A stretch of 64,000 bases of DNA, from NCBI GenBank assembly GCA_937625935.1, contig OW569362.1, forward strand, positions 372,001 through 436,000. The letters are read 5' to 3'. Below are positions 57,043-64,000 of the stretch, in pieces. Below the pieces are notes generated by a model. The model made no database searches and had not been told where the DNA came from. It saw only the letters and a program-made list of their open reading frames with translations. Position numbers and translations under genes: made by a program. How positions within the stretch are numbered: position 1 is the stretch's first letter; each line of letters starts with the position of its first letter. The stretch is from Tetramitus jugosus. Lineage: Eukaryota > Heterolobosea > Eutetramitea > Acrasida > Vahlkampfiidae.

Positions 57043-59151
57043 CTATGATCTGCGTTCGTACAGAAGCACATACGCTTGTGACGCAAGCACTTCCTTCAGA
57101 TCTACTAAATTAACCATCTGATCATCAAAGTGTATCCATCGACCACTTGCATGCTTCACATAGGTCGAATAATGACCTCCAGATGCTTCCATGCCATGGT
57201 GACAGATGACAGCCCGAAGATTAAAATACCTAGAGGGATCTTTTTCCTTGATCTTGATGCTCGATATGACATTCTTATCCAGGTACAGTTCCTCTGAAAA
57301 CTTGACATGTTTTCCAATCTTTATGCATCGATTGTCCTGATATTCGAACCGTATAATCTGTAGAACCAATACACGTGGAACTTGTTCCACAGCAATTTGC
57401 ATCGAAGCTAAGTGATCCAATTGTTCTCTGGCTGTAATGAGGCGCAGTGAATCTTCAATCGAAGTGACAGCAGAACCATCATTATCAATTGGCAAGTGCA
57501 AAGAATAGAATGGCTGTAGTATCAATGATCCAACAGAACTTCTCTTCCGAATGACACTTCTCATCTTTCCAGCAAACAAATCACTAATCGGTGACTCTTC
57601 GTGTCTTACTTCCTGAACCACATTCGCCTTGTTGTTCTCACCCACTTCTTGCCATTCACCCTCATCATTTCCATTTTTCTCCATTTCATCATCCTGCTCT
57701 GCATACTTGAAAGCATTCTCCTCACTCTCGTGGTTGCAACTCAATTTCAACTCGTCATGCAACTGATGCAACAAGAATTGCAAAAATTCATGAACATCAT
57801 GTTGATCGCCCTGCCTTAAAATATCCGTATTCACCGACTGCATGTACTCTAGCAGAGCAGTTGGAGTGAATGATGAACCAGAGTCCAACGGTTTCAATAA
57901 CGACGACGACGACGACACTCCACTCTTCTTCTTTGATTGAACAGTCAATGGTGAAAATTCATTCACAAATTGAATCATGGCTCTCGTTAACATGAAATGA
58001 TTCGATTTTTCCATTTGTAATTGCAACTGTTGTTGCTGTTGTTTCTTTGCCTTTTTTTGCTTCTTCTTTTTTGACTTTTTCAACACATTGTCACCACCTA
58101 TTCCAAATTCTTCTTCACCATTTATCATCATCAATTGATTATTTTCATTCAAATAAGAGAGAAACGATAGAGAAATACAATTCTTGAACAAGTGATAAAA
58201 CGATGGAATGTGAACCAGTGCTTGCATACATGCATTAATGTAACAAGAGTTGTGAACATTGGTTAGACCTCTAGGATAGAATTGTGTCGTTGTTGTTGTT
58301 CCATTTTTTGATTTTGAGTCCTTGTAAAATTGATTCATTTGTTGCGTTACTTGTTTCATGTATTGATCAGTGGTCAAACTTGTTTCGCCACTATTGTCAA
58401 CATTAGTATTATTGTTATTGTTACAACTATTAGTATCAATATGTTGTTGTTGTTGTTGTTGTTGCTGTTGTTCAGTTGTTTCCATTGTTGTTCGTTCATG
58501 ATGATCATTGTTATTATTATTCTTGTTTAATTGTTGTGCGAGTAGAGCTTGTTTTTTCATCATTTTTTTCCATTGATTTTTAGAGAGTGTTGTTGATGTT
58601 GTTGTTGTTGATTCTTGTTGTTGTTCTACCTTGTTTTCATTCTCATCATTCTCATCATCACTATGATCATAATTATTTGTTGTTGTTGTTGCTGTTGTTG
58701 ATGATGATGATAATAATTGATTACTCCATGAAAATGTTGTGGATGGATGATCAGTTGTAGATGATGGAATGATGATATTGGATGATTGAATTACTATACT
58801 ACTCTTTACTGGATGATGTTGTTGTTGCTGTTGTGGTTGTGGTTGTTGTTTTTTGATGATGAAATCATTATTCTTATTTTTTGTGCTAGTTGTTGTTGTT
58901 GATTTAACAGTAGTTGTAGTATCATGTTGTTTTTTGTGCTGATGAGAAGAATGATATTCTCTCTTGTTATTGTTGTTGTGATTCTTGGTTTTTGAATAGT
59001 GTTTTTTTTGAGATTGTTGTTGTTGGTGAGGTGTTGTTACTTTGGTCCATACTTCTTCATTTGTCTCTTCATTGACTTGTTGTTGATCATTCTTGTGAGG
59101 TGATGAATGAGTCGCCACCTTTTTGTTTTTCGTTGTTGATTGTCGTTGCAT
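57043..59151 (-). CDS. Ubiquitin-specific protease, USP10-like
   Basis: The first 285 residues are low-complexity (Gln, Asn, Thr, Ser, Lys and His runs). The USP domain starts RGLTNVHNSCYINACMQAL, with the catalytic Cys at 303. It continues through GDQHDVHEFLQFLLHQL and VLVLQIIRFEY, and ends RAVICHHGMEASGGHYSTYVKH (catalytic His at 660) and WIHFDDQMVNLV with the Asp. Order and spacing resemble USP10. The enzyme removes ubiquitin from proteins in cytosol or nucleus. A long Lys-rich insert (KKSKKKKQKKAKK) lies inside the domain. Confidence 0.9.
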   Translation of the reverse strand: MQRQSTTKNKKVATHSSPHKNDQQQVNEETNEEVWTKVTTPHQQQQSQKKHYSKTKNHNNNNKREYHSSHQHKKQHDTTTTVKSTTTTSTKNKNNDFIIKKQQPQPQQQQQHHPVKSSIVIQSSNIIIPSSTTDHPSTTFSWSNQLLSSSSTTATTTTNNYDHSDDENDENENKVEQQQESTTTTSTTLSKNQWKKMMKKQALLAQQLNKNNNNNDHHERTTMETTEQQQQQQQQQHIDTNSCNNNNNTNVDNSGETSLTTDQYMKQVTQQMNQFYKDSKSKNGTTTTTQFYPRGLTNVHNSCYINACMQALVHIPSFYHLFKNCISLSFLSYLNENNQLMMINGEEEFGIGGDNVLKKSKKKKQKKAKKQQQQQLQLQMEKSNHFMLTRAMIQFVNEFSPLTVQSKKKSGVSSSSSLLKPLDSGSSFTPTALLEYMQSVNTDILRQGDQHDVHEFLQFLLHQLHDELKLSCNHESEENAFKYAEQDDEMEKNGNDEGEWQEVGENNKANVVQEVRHEESPISDLFAGKMRSVIRKRSSVGSLILQPFYSLHLPIDNDGSAVTSIEDSLRLITAREQLDHLASMQIAVEQVPRVLVLQIIRFEYQDNRCIKIGKHVKFSEELYLDKNVISSIKIKEKDPSRYFNLRAVICHHGMEASGGHYSTYVKHASGRWIHFDDQMVNLVDLKEVLASQAYVLLYERRS

Positions 59152-59327
59152 TTACTTGTTTTTTTTTGCGATTGAATTCGATTGTGTGTTTGATCATTCT
59201 TTTTCAAGGGAGAGAAAGCTTTTTGAGAGTCGCGGAAACTTCAATCTTGGTTCTGAACCTGCAAACTTATGCGGAATACAACCAACAAAAAATAATATGG
59301 GAAGAAGACAGGATTTATGGTCATCTC

Positions 59328-60524
59328 TCATGAAACATTTTCCTCCTGTTTTTCTTGTTGTTGTGGTGGTGCCACAACCCTCACTTCAACTGTTTCCCAT
59401 TGTCCAACCGATGTTGTTTGAGGATATCTGTGATACTCTTCCGACAATTGTTTCTTGTACTTTTTCTTTGGTGGTGATTCCTCCGCCTCCTCCTCCTCAT
59501 GACTCGTTGCACTTTCCGCTCTATCTCTCTTCTTATTCTTCTTCTCATCATCATCATCGTCATCTTCTTCTGACTCTGAATGATCATAATAGAAATAATC
59601 TGGATTATTGTAGTAATCATCACCATCACCATCTTCATCTTGTCCATTGTTTATAATAGTCCCTTCGTCATCATCATCAGCTTCTGAAACCTTCGTACCA
59701 CCACCACCACTACTACTACTACTACTTTGAATCATCGTTAGCTGAACAGGCGGAGTGATCGTCGATTCTTGTTTGAGAGATTCCTGAGGCGCTAGTTCGT
59801 TGCTCGTTATCAATGGCGGAACAACTGCAACACTCGTCTCTGATGCTTCTATTGTCGTTGATGGCAATTGTTTTGGCTTCTTCTTAAACCGCGATGGAGC
59901 TGATGCGACAGCTACTGGTGCCGCAGGAGCTACAGCTATCATTGATTGCTGCTGCTGCTGTGGTTGCTGTTGTTGTAATTGTAGTTGCTGCAGTTGTTGC
60001 TGCTGCATTTGTTGTTGCATATAGTATTGATAATAATAATATTCATTCTGTTGTTGCTGCTGTTGATAGAGTTGCTGCGTTTGATCAACGACAGCAGTTG
60101 AAGCAACAGCAGTATGAGCACTTGTTTGAGATGATGGCAAAGATGTCGTTGGTGTCGTTGTTGTCATGAGAGACGCATAATAATCCTTGGCAGCCTTCAT
60201 TTGTTCCTCCTTTTGCTTTTCAAGCTCTTGCTGCTTATAAAACTCCGCCGTAGACATGGACTCCAACTGTGCATCTTGTGTGGAATGACTCGATTGCTGC
60301 GCTGCTTGCGTAATGCGATTCATTTCCCGCGATATGACTTGTTCATTTCTCCGATCATTCTTCTTTTTTTGTTCTTCGTTTTTCAACCAGAATCGGACAT
60401 TGTTCTGATGACGGTGACCGGACTCGTGTTGCTTGAGTGTGTTGGTCGTTACAAATATTTGACAATATTTACACCATGATTTGTTGGGTTGAGGAGCATA
60501 CCTGTTGTTCGACGTCGCACTCAT
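59328..60524 (-). CDS. WBP4/FBP21-like U1-type zinc-finger protein
   Basis: The first 40 residues hold a U1/matrin-type C2H2 finger (WCKYCQIFVTTNTLKQHESGHRH). A charged helix KNEEQKKKNDRRNEQ then leads to STAEFYKQQELEKQKEE, as in WBP4. That protein is a spliceosomal B-complex factor in the nucleus. The rest is Gln-rich, then Ser/Asp-rich with an acidic SESEEDDDDDDEKKNKKRDRAES stretch. WW domains are not visible, unlike animal WBP4. ATG 60524 is used; the open frame upstream to 60698 has no family sequence. A donor-like GTATGC after NNR is probably ignored. Confidence 0.7.
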   Translation of the reverse strand: MSATSNNRYAPQPNKSWCKYCQIFVTTNTLKQHESGHRHQNNVRFWLKNEEQKKKNDRRNEQVISREMNRITQAAQQSSHSTQDAQLESMSTAEFYKQQELEKQKEEQMKAAKDYYASLMTTTTPTTSLPSSQTSAHTAVASTAVVDQTQQLYQQQQQQNEYYYYQYYMQQQMQQQQLQQLQLQQQQPQQQQQSMIAVAPAAPVAVASAPSRFKKKPKQLPSTTIEASETSVAVVPPLITSNELAPQESLKQESTITPPVQLTMIQSSSSSSGGGGTKVSEADDDDEGTIINNGQDEDGDGDDYYNNPDYFYYDHSESEEDDDDDDEKKNKKRDRAESATSHEEEEAEESPPKKKYKKQLSEEYHRYPQTTSVGQWETVEVRVVAPPQQQEKQEENVS

Positions 60525-60799
60525 TTTGTTTCTGGAACTCGTTGGTGAGAGTCTTTTGTCGGTGTTTGTTGTTTTTTCTCTTCCTCGTTCAAATGAAAGT
60601 AGTACGCAATTCATCTCATGGAAGAAACTAGGAGTAAGCAAAGGACCTACGAGCCACTCATTGTTTGGACCTGGGGCTCTAATGCAAATTCTACCCACAA
60701 AATTTACAAACCATACCTTTTTCGTGCAGCCAACTCCTCAAACCAGATTTTTTGCTTTTTTTAAATACTTAAGTTCGTTTGTCGGAGAATTAAATATCG

Positions 60800-60870
60800 G
60801 CTGCTTTAGTATAGTGGTAGTACACGGGATTGTGGCTCCCGCAACACCGGTTCGATTCCGGTAGGCGGCA
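60800..60870 (+). tRNA. tRNA-His (GTG)
   Basis: A 71-nt cloverleaf. Acceptor GCTGCTT pairs with AGGCGGC through G-U pairs, with discriminator A. The D arm is TAGTATAGTGGTAGTAC, and anticodon loop ATTGTGG gives GTG. The T arm is CACCGGTTCGATTCCGGTA. The base before the acceptor (60799) is G, so the G-1 that histidyl-tRNA synthetase needs could be encoded. TTTT follows at 60872-60875. The rest of 60525-60911 shows no other gene. Confidence 0.95.
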
Positions 60871-60911
60871 TCTTTTGAGAAAGTTTTTACTCTGGTTGGT
60901 TCGACGAAACA

Positions 60912-61336
60912 ATGCGAGAATGTATTAATCTTCTTGTTTGTGGCGCCAGACTCACAGGTAAGACAGCTTTCACTCTCAAATTGTTGAGTCCTGTCGATCC
61001 ATCGACTGATGGTCATTACCAAACAACTTCGATCGTAGATGATCAAGAATGGTTGTTGGATGTGACAGATCACACATGGCTGGAAGAGTATAGAGGCATG
61101 AGAAAAGGGCTATTGAGGTGGGGCAGAATTGTTGAAGGCACCTGTAGACCTATCATCCGCTGTTGCAGAACACTCAATGTAGGGCAGCAGTTTTTCCTCG
61201 GATACAACTCTTTGCAGATGCATATCAAGCTTGTTTCCCTGGCACTTGACCATGAGAATCTCATTCCAAAAAGAGTCAACTTCCTCGAACGACTGTCTAT
61301 CGACAATGGAAAAAATGAGCACAAAGCAGGTGCCTG
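60912..61336 (+). pseudogene. Ras-like GTPase pseudogene with its second half inverted
   Basis: The plus strand starts MRECINLLVCGARLTGKTAF (P-loop GARLTGKT), followed by LLDVTDHTW and YRGMRKGLLRWGRIVEGTC, the first half of a Ras-like protein. From 61137 the plus frame becomes nonsense. The minus strand between 61336 and 61137 instead reads TCFVLIFSIVDRQSFEEVDSFW, GNKLD and IECSAT, the missing second half. The inverted segment is flanked by AGGCACCTG (61136-61144) and CAGGTGCCT (61327-61335). A few residues before NKLD are also missing. The gene cannot make a GTPase. Confidence 0.85.
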
Positions 61337-61500
61337 AAGGAATTTCAAAGCATCAAACTACCCACCCAACAAGTAAGATTACACCCTAAACGTCAGTCAA
61401 AATGTATCCTCTTGTAAACTTTGAAACTTCTTAAATCACACTCTTTCAATTATTGAAGTTTTCTAGACCGCGAAAGTCATCCTTTTCCTCTCAATGAATT
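61337..61500. other. Short spacer without a gene
   Basis: A/T-rich spacer between the inverted Ras pseudogene and the F-box remnant. Nothing recognisable. Confidence 0.4.
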
Positions 61501-61788
61501 GTGCCTGACGATTGCATTGTCGCCCTATTCAGTTTTCTGCCCAAAACAGATCTGCTCCAGGCAGCCGGTGCAGTGTCCAACGAGTGGAGATTACTGTCCA
61601 TGCATCAATATCTGTGGAATGATTACCAATGGGGCAAGAAGAGCATACGTACGGTTTTGCTGAATGCTCCTGCAACATTCAAAGGACTTTCCATAACGAA
61701 GGATCCTTTTCATAGGAGTGCTCTCACTACTATGATCGACTATCCGACACTCCTGACTCTGCGATTCAAGAATACACACGACAATTAA
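61501..61788 (+). pseudogene. F-box gene remnant
   Basis: The frame encodes an F-box (LFSFLPKTDLLQAAGAVSNEWRLLS, then LWNDY) plus about 50 more residues and stops at 61788. There is no ATG: the frame opens on GTG directly after an in-frame TGA. A typical F-box protein continues for hundreds of residues, so this is a fragment or an exon of a gene whose other parts are not visible. Confidence 0.55.
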
Positions 61789-61810
61789 CTGCCTTCTCTC
61801 CTCCATACAA

Positions 61811-61910
61811 CCTACGAATGATCGTAGGAAAGGAAGAAAAAAGTCACTGAACACCATTTTGCAATTGAAAAAGTACCACAAACATCTACTTTCTCCCTTA
61901 GGAGAAAGTA
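61811..61910. repeat. Two short perfect hairpins
   Basis: CCTACGA-ATGA-TCGTAGG (61811-61828) and TACTTTCTCC-CTTA-GGAGAAAGTA (61887-61910, 10-bp stem). They lie between the F-box remnant and a minus-strand gene end. They could mark a miniature element or RNA structure; no flanking duplication was found. Confidence 0.35.
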
Positions 61911-61918
61911 TGGATTCG

Positions 61919-62317
61919 TTATTTAGTGTTTATGTTTATTGGTTGCTGCTGTTTGGTGCCGGCAGGCTCAAATAAGTGGCTCCTTTTATTGTAGAAGCAA
62001 CCCTTGTGTGCAATGGAGTGTAAGGTCGATTGTAAATGGCCTTGTACTTTTTCTTTAGTATTTGATTTTGAAGGTGCATAAAATCTGTTGTTTAAGGGAA
62101 AAAAGAAATCAAGAGGTTGTAATCTCAATAAAGCTGATCATCAGGTAAAAAACAAAAACAAGCAGGAGGTGTCGGAAATGCAGTGAAGAAAACAACACTA
62201 ACCTAAGAGCATGATGAGACTCATAATGTACAGAGCATTCTTGGACATGGAACCGATCAACAACACAAATTTTATGGGTGTTTTGATGGCAGAGTACAGA
62301 AGCTTGGAAATGGACAT
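61919..62317 (-). CDS. Small single-pass membrane protein, two exons (hypothetical)
   Basis: Exons 62203-62317 and 61919-62133 (68-nt intron, GTTAGT donor, T-rich tract and CAG acceptor) give 109 aa. The protein starts MSISKLLYSAIKTPIKFVLL. A hydrophobic stretch (ALYIMSLIMLLALL) crosses the splice junction, and a basic soluble tail follows. The continuity of the membrane segment over the junction supports the model. No family recognised. Confidence 0.42.
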
Positions 62318-62572
62318 ATCTATGACAAAAGTGAATTCAGATCTGATAATTTGTGTGATATTTCGATCGCCCTCGTTGTTGTTTTTTTTCAGGTTGTCTG
62401 AAAGGAGAATTTACTATTTTATGGAGCAGCAACTTCACAGAACTTGTGCCTTCCTCTCTTCATTATGTCATTCTAGCTCTTTTGATGAACCATCGATTGC
62501 ATGTCAGGTAAAAAACTCTAGTGATGCCACAAGAAAGAGATTGATGACTGAAGTTCCGATTGTGAAGTGATA

Positions 62573-62992
62573 TCATTGGTATGATAATTTCTCTCTGGAA
62601 ACTCTCCTGGATAACAGAAGAATATCATTGTGTTTGGTCAATAACATGAGCCATCTATAGATTGTGTAACCAATATGGCTCATTTGCTCCACCACTTCAC
62701 TGTCGATATCTTCCAATTGACTTCTCACTCTATTGATTTGGTTTGGAGTAACATTCTCTGGTTCAATGTTCGAAACACGCCTCGCAATATCATCCCTGGC
62801 CAGAAACTTTCTACATTCCCACCAATTCTGAACTTCACTGGAATACAGGATGAAGATGAACTGGGTGATCACTTTCACAAACTCCACAGGTGGTTGAGGA
62901 TAGCCCATGAACAGTTCCCATGTCGAAGCCGGGGTCGAGTGAATCAAGTTCCTCAGTGTTTCAAAGGTCGATTCTACTTGACTCAACTCCAT
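62573..62992 (-). CDS. Small protein resembling the dynein heavy-chain stalk-base region
   Basis: 139 aa starting MELSQVESTFETLRNLI. The middle reads PPVEFVKVITQFIFIL, WWECRKFLARDDIARRVSNIEPENVTPNQINRVRSQL and IGYTIYRWLMLL. This resembles the segment of dynein heavy chains around the microtubule-binding stalk (PP..V..V...I, W...KK.L, fd...I, ...a...lc.Wv). No motor domain is nearby, so it is a stand-alone module or a gene fragment. Function unknown. Confidence 0.5.
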   Translation of the reverse strand: MELSQVESTFETLRNLIHSTPASTWELFMGYPQPPVEFVKVITQFIFILYSSEVQNWWECRKFLARDDIARRVSNIEPENVTPNQINRVRSQLEDIDSEVVEQMSHIGYTIYRWLMLLTKHNDILLLSRRVSREKLSYQ

Positions 62993-63297
62993 CGATTAGA
63001 TTCGATTCCAACAAAGAGTTTTCGAAACGTAAATTTGTGTGTCGGGTAACGGCAACACCTCGAAAATCTGATTGGGGAATTGCGGGAATATGATAGACCC
63101 AATCAAAATTGCATAAGCTTGGGCATTGCCCCCAAAAGACGTTTCTAGGCACTTTGAAATATCGAACGAAGGGAATCACAACACGCACGAAGCCACACAC
63201 CAACGTTATCGAGCGAAAGTTTCGAGCTCTAAAAAAAACTCACCTCACATCAAAAGCTTTTTCATCCCCAAAAACCAAACACCAGCAAAAACACAAC
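62993..63297. promoter_or_regulatory. Divergent intergenic region before sulfite oxidase
   Basis: 305 bp between two divergent starts. A/C-rich near the sulfite oxidase ATG, and no gene or repeat seen. Confidence 0.35.
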
Positions 63298-64000
63298 ATG
63301 CATCGCGTATTAGCAAGGTCATCTTCATCTAAACCACAATGTGTCCATCATTTGAATCGTCATCATTCATTCATCAACCATAGTTCATCCTCATCACTCA
63401 ACGTCGTAGCTCAACAACAACAGCAACAACAACAACCATTACGCACCCTTGCAAGATCTAGATCCATACACACAAACCAACAACAACAACAACAACAACG
63501 AAATGGTCATGACAACAACAAAAACAACCATCACCATCACAATAAAAAGAATGTTGTGTGGATGAAAGGAAGCATAAAATTTGCATGTGCAGCAGTAGGT
63601 GCCATTGCACTGTATGAATCACTTGTGGATGAATCATTGTTACGATCCGTGTTTTTAGCTGAAGAAGCAGTAGCAGAAGCCGCAGCAGCAGAACAAGAAA
63701 AAAATCAATCATCATCATTGACTACTACGGATGCTGAAAGTGAAAAAATCAAGTCATTACCAGAGTATACAAAAGCTCAAGTGGCAGAACACAAGACGAG
63801 TAGCAATGGTATCTGGGTGACGTACAAGGACGGTGTCTACGATATTACAGAATTTGTTGGTGTGCATCCTGGTGGAGATAAGATTTTGTTGGCTGCAGGT
63901 GGTGCAATTGATCCGTTCTGGAGACTGTATGCGATACATGAAAAGGAAGATATTAAGGAGATTTTGGAGGAGTATCGAATTGGTACGTTGAAGGCTGGCG
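63298..64000 (+). CDS. SUOX: Sulfite oxidase, mitochondrial, N-terminal part (runs off window)
   Basis: ATG at 63298 opens a frame that continues to the window end (234 codons). The first 85 residues are Ser/His/Gln/Asn-rich with Arg, a likely presequence. A hydrophobic SIKFACAAVGAIALYESL and an Ala/Glu linker follow. From about residue 160 comes a cytochrome b5 domain: NGIWVTYKDGVYDITEFV, HPGGDKILLAAGGAIDPFW (heme His) and YAIHEKED (second heme His), then EEYRIGTL. The LAAGGA-DPFW form is specific to sulfite oxidase rather than other b5 proteins. The molybdenum domain must lie beyond 64000. It oxidises sulfite in the intermembrane space. Confidence 0.88.
   Translation, partial: MHRVLARSSSSKPQCVHHLNRHHSFINHSSSSSLNVVAQQQQQQQQPLRTLARSRSIHTNQQQQQQQRNGHDNNKNNHHHHNKKNVVWMKGSIKFACAAVGAIALYESLVDESLLRSVFLAEEAVAEAAAAEQEKNQSSSLTTTDAESEKIKSLPEYTKAQVAEHKTSSNGIWVTYKDGVYDITEFVGVHPGGDKILLAAGGAIDPFWRLYAIHEKEDIKEILEEYRIGTLKAG

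Noticed and set aside
59700-60120. Triplet-rich CAG/GTT tracts as a satellite or CRISPR-like repeat
   Set aside because: They encode Gln and Ser runs in the WBP4-like protein and have no regular spacer pattern.
62211-62570. 119-codon + strand open frame
   Set aside because: No family, and it overlaps the better-supported two-exon membrane protein on the minus strand. Its T-rich middle is not protein-like.

Overview
The window is nuclear DNA of a small-genome, intron-poor protist. Genes lie 25-400 bp apart on both strands. Most are single open frames; a minority carry one or two GT-AG introns of about 60-135 nt (GTATGT/GTAAGT donors). The standard code is used, and Gln/Asn/Ser-rich low-complexity tracts are common. 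Conventional actin, histone H3, a Tctex-type dynein light chain, a misato homologue, a complete Fanzor gene and bacterial-looking metabolic genes (dGTPase, PepD-type dipeptidase) together suggest a heterolobosean amoeba, probably Naegleria or a close relative. That assignment is inference.

Layout. 1-7.2 kb: end of a cyclin L-type gene, two unrecognised proteins, histone H3, a PH-like protein, mitochondrial bL33, an aspartyl beta-hydroxylase-like dioxygenase, METTL26 and XRCC4. 7.28-10.24 kb: a tRNA-Phe gene with at least three, probably four, 5'-truncated LINE-type retrotransposon copies stacked on its 5' side. 10.4-25.5 kb: F-box protein, dGTPase, an LRR-ADP-ribosylhydrolase fusion, dienelactone hydrolase, a frameshifted F-box-like gene, a UDP-glycosyltransferase, an STMP1-like microprotein, a DHHC protein, gamma-glutamyltransferase and importin alpha. 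25.9-46.2 kb: ankyrin protein, a Tes-like radical-SAM relative, dynein light chain, queuosine salvage protein, a 39-residue PP1-motif peptide, actin, misato, REXO2, an MFS transporter, a CDCA3-motif protein, DHX35, PepD, a CHK-like kinase and a membrane protein.

46.3-51.0 kb holds the most interesting locus. It is a 2.68-kb transposable element bounded by TTAA direct repeats and 13-bp inverted repeats. It encodes a Fanzor (eukaryotic TnpB-like RNA-guided nuclease) and, between the Fanzor stop and the element end, a strongly structured stretch that looks like its guide-RNA scaffold. The element sits inside a protein-coding gene. The two halves of that gene lie on either side in the same frame, and precise loss of the element with one TTAA would rejoin them. 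No transposase is encoded.

51.1-64 kb: a thioredoxin-TPR-DnaJ fusion, an atypical three-exon small GTPase, malonyl-CoA decarboxylase, a USP10-like deubiquitinase, a WBP4-like splicing factor, tRNA-His, a Ras-like pseudogene whose second half is inverted, an F-box remnant, two small genes, and the start of a mitochondrial sulfite oxidase.

Gene starts were moved to the first sensible ATG wherever an open frame began upstream on a non-ATG codon, inside a neighbouring gene or inside a tRNA. Exon joins were worked out by eye from splice consensus, phase and family conservation.
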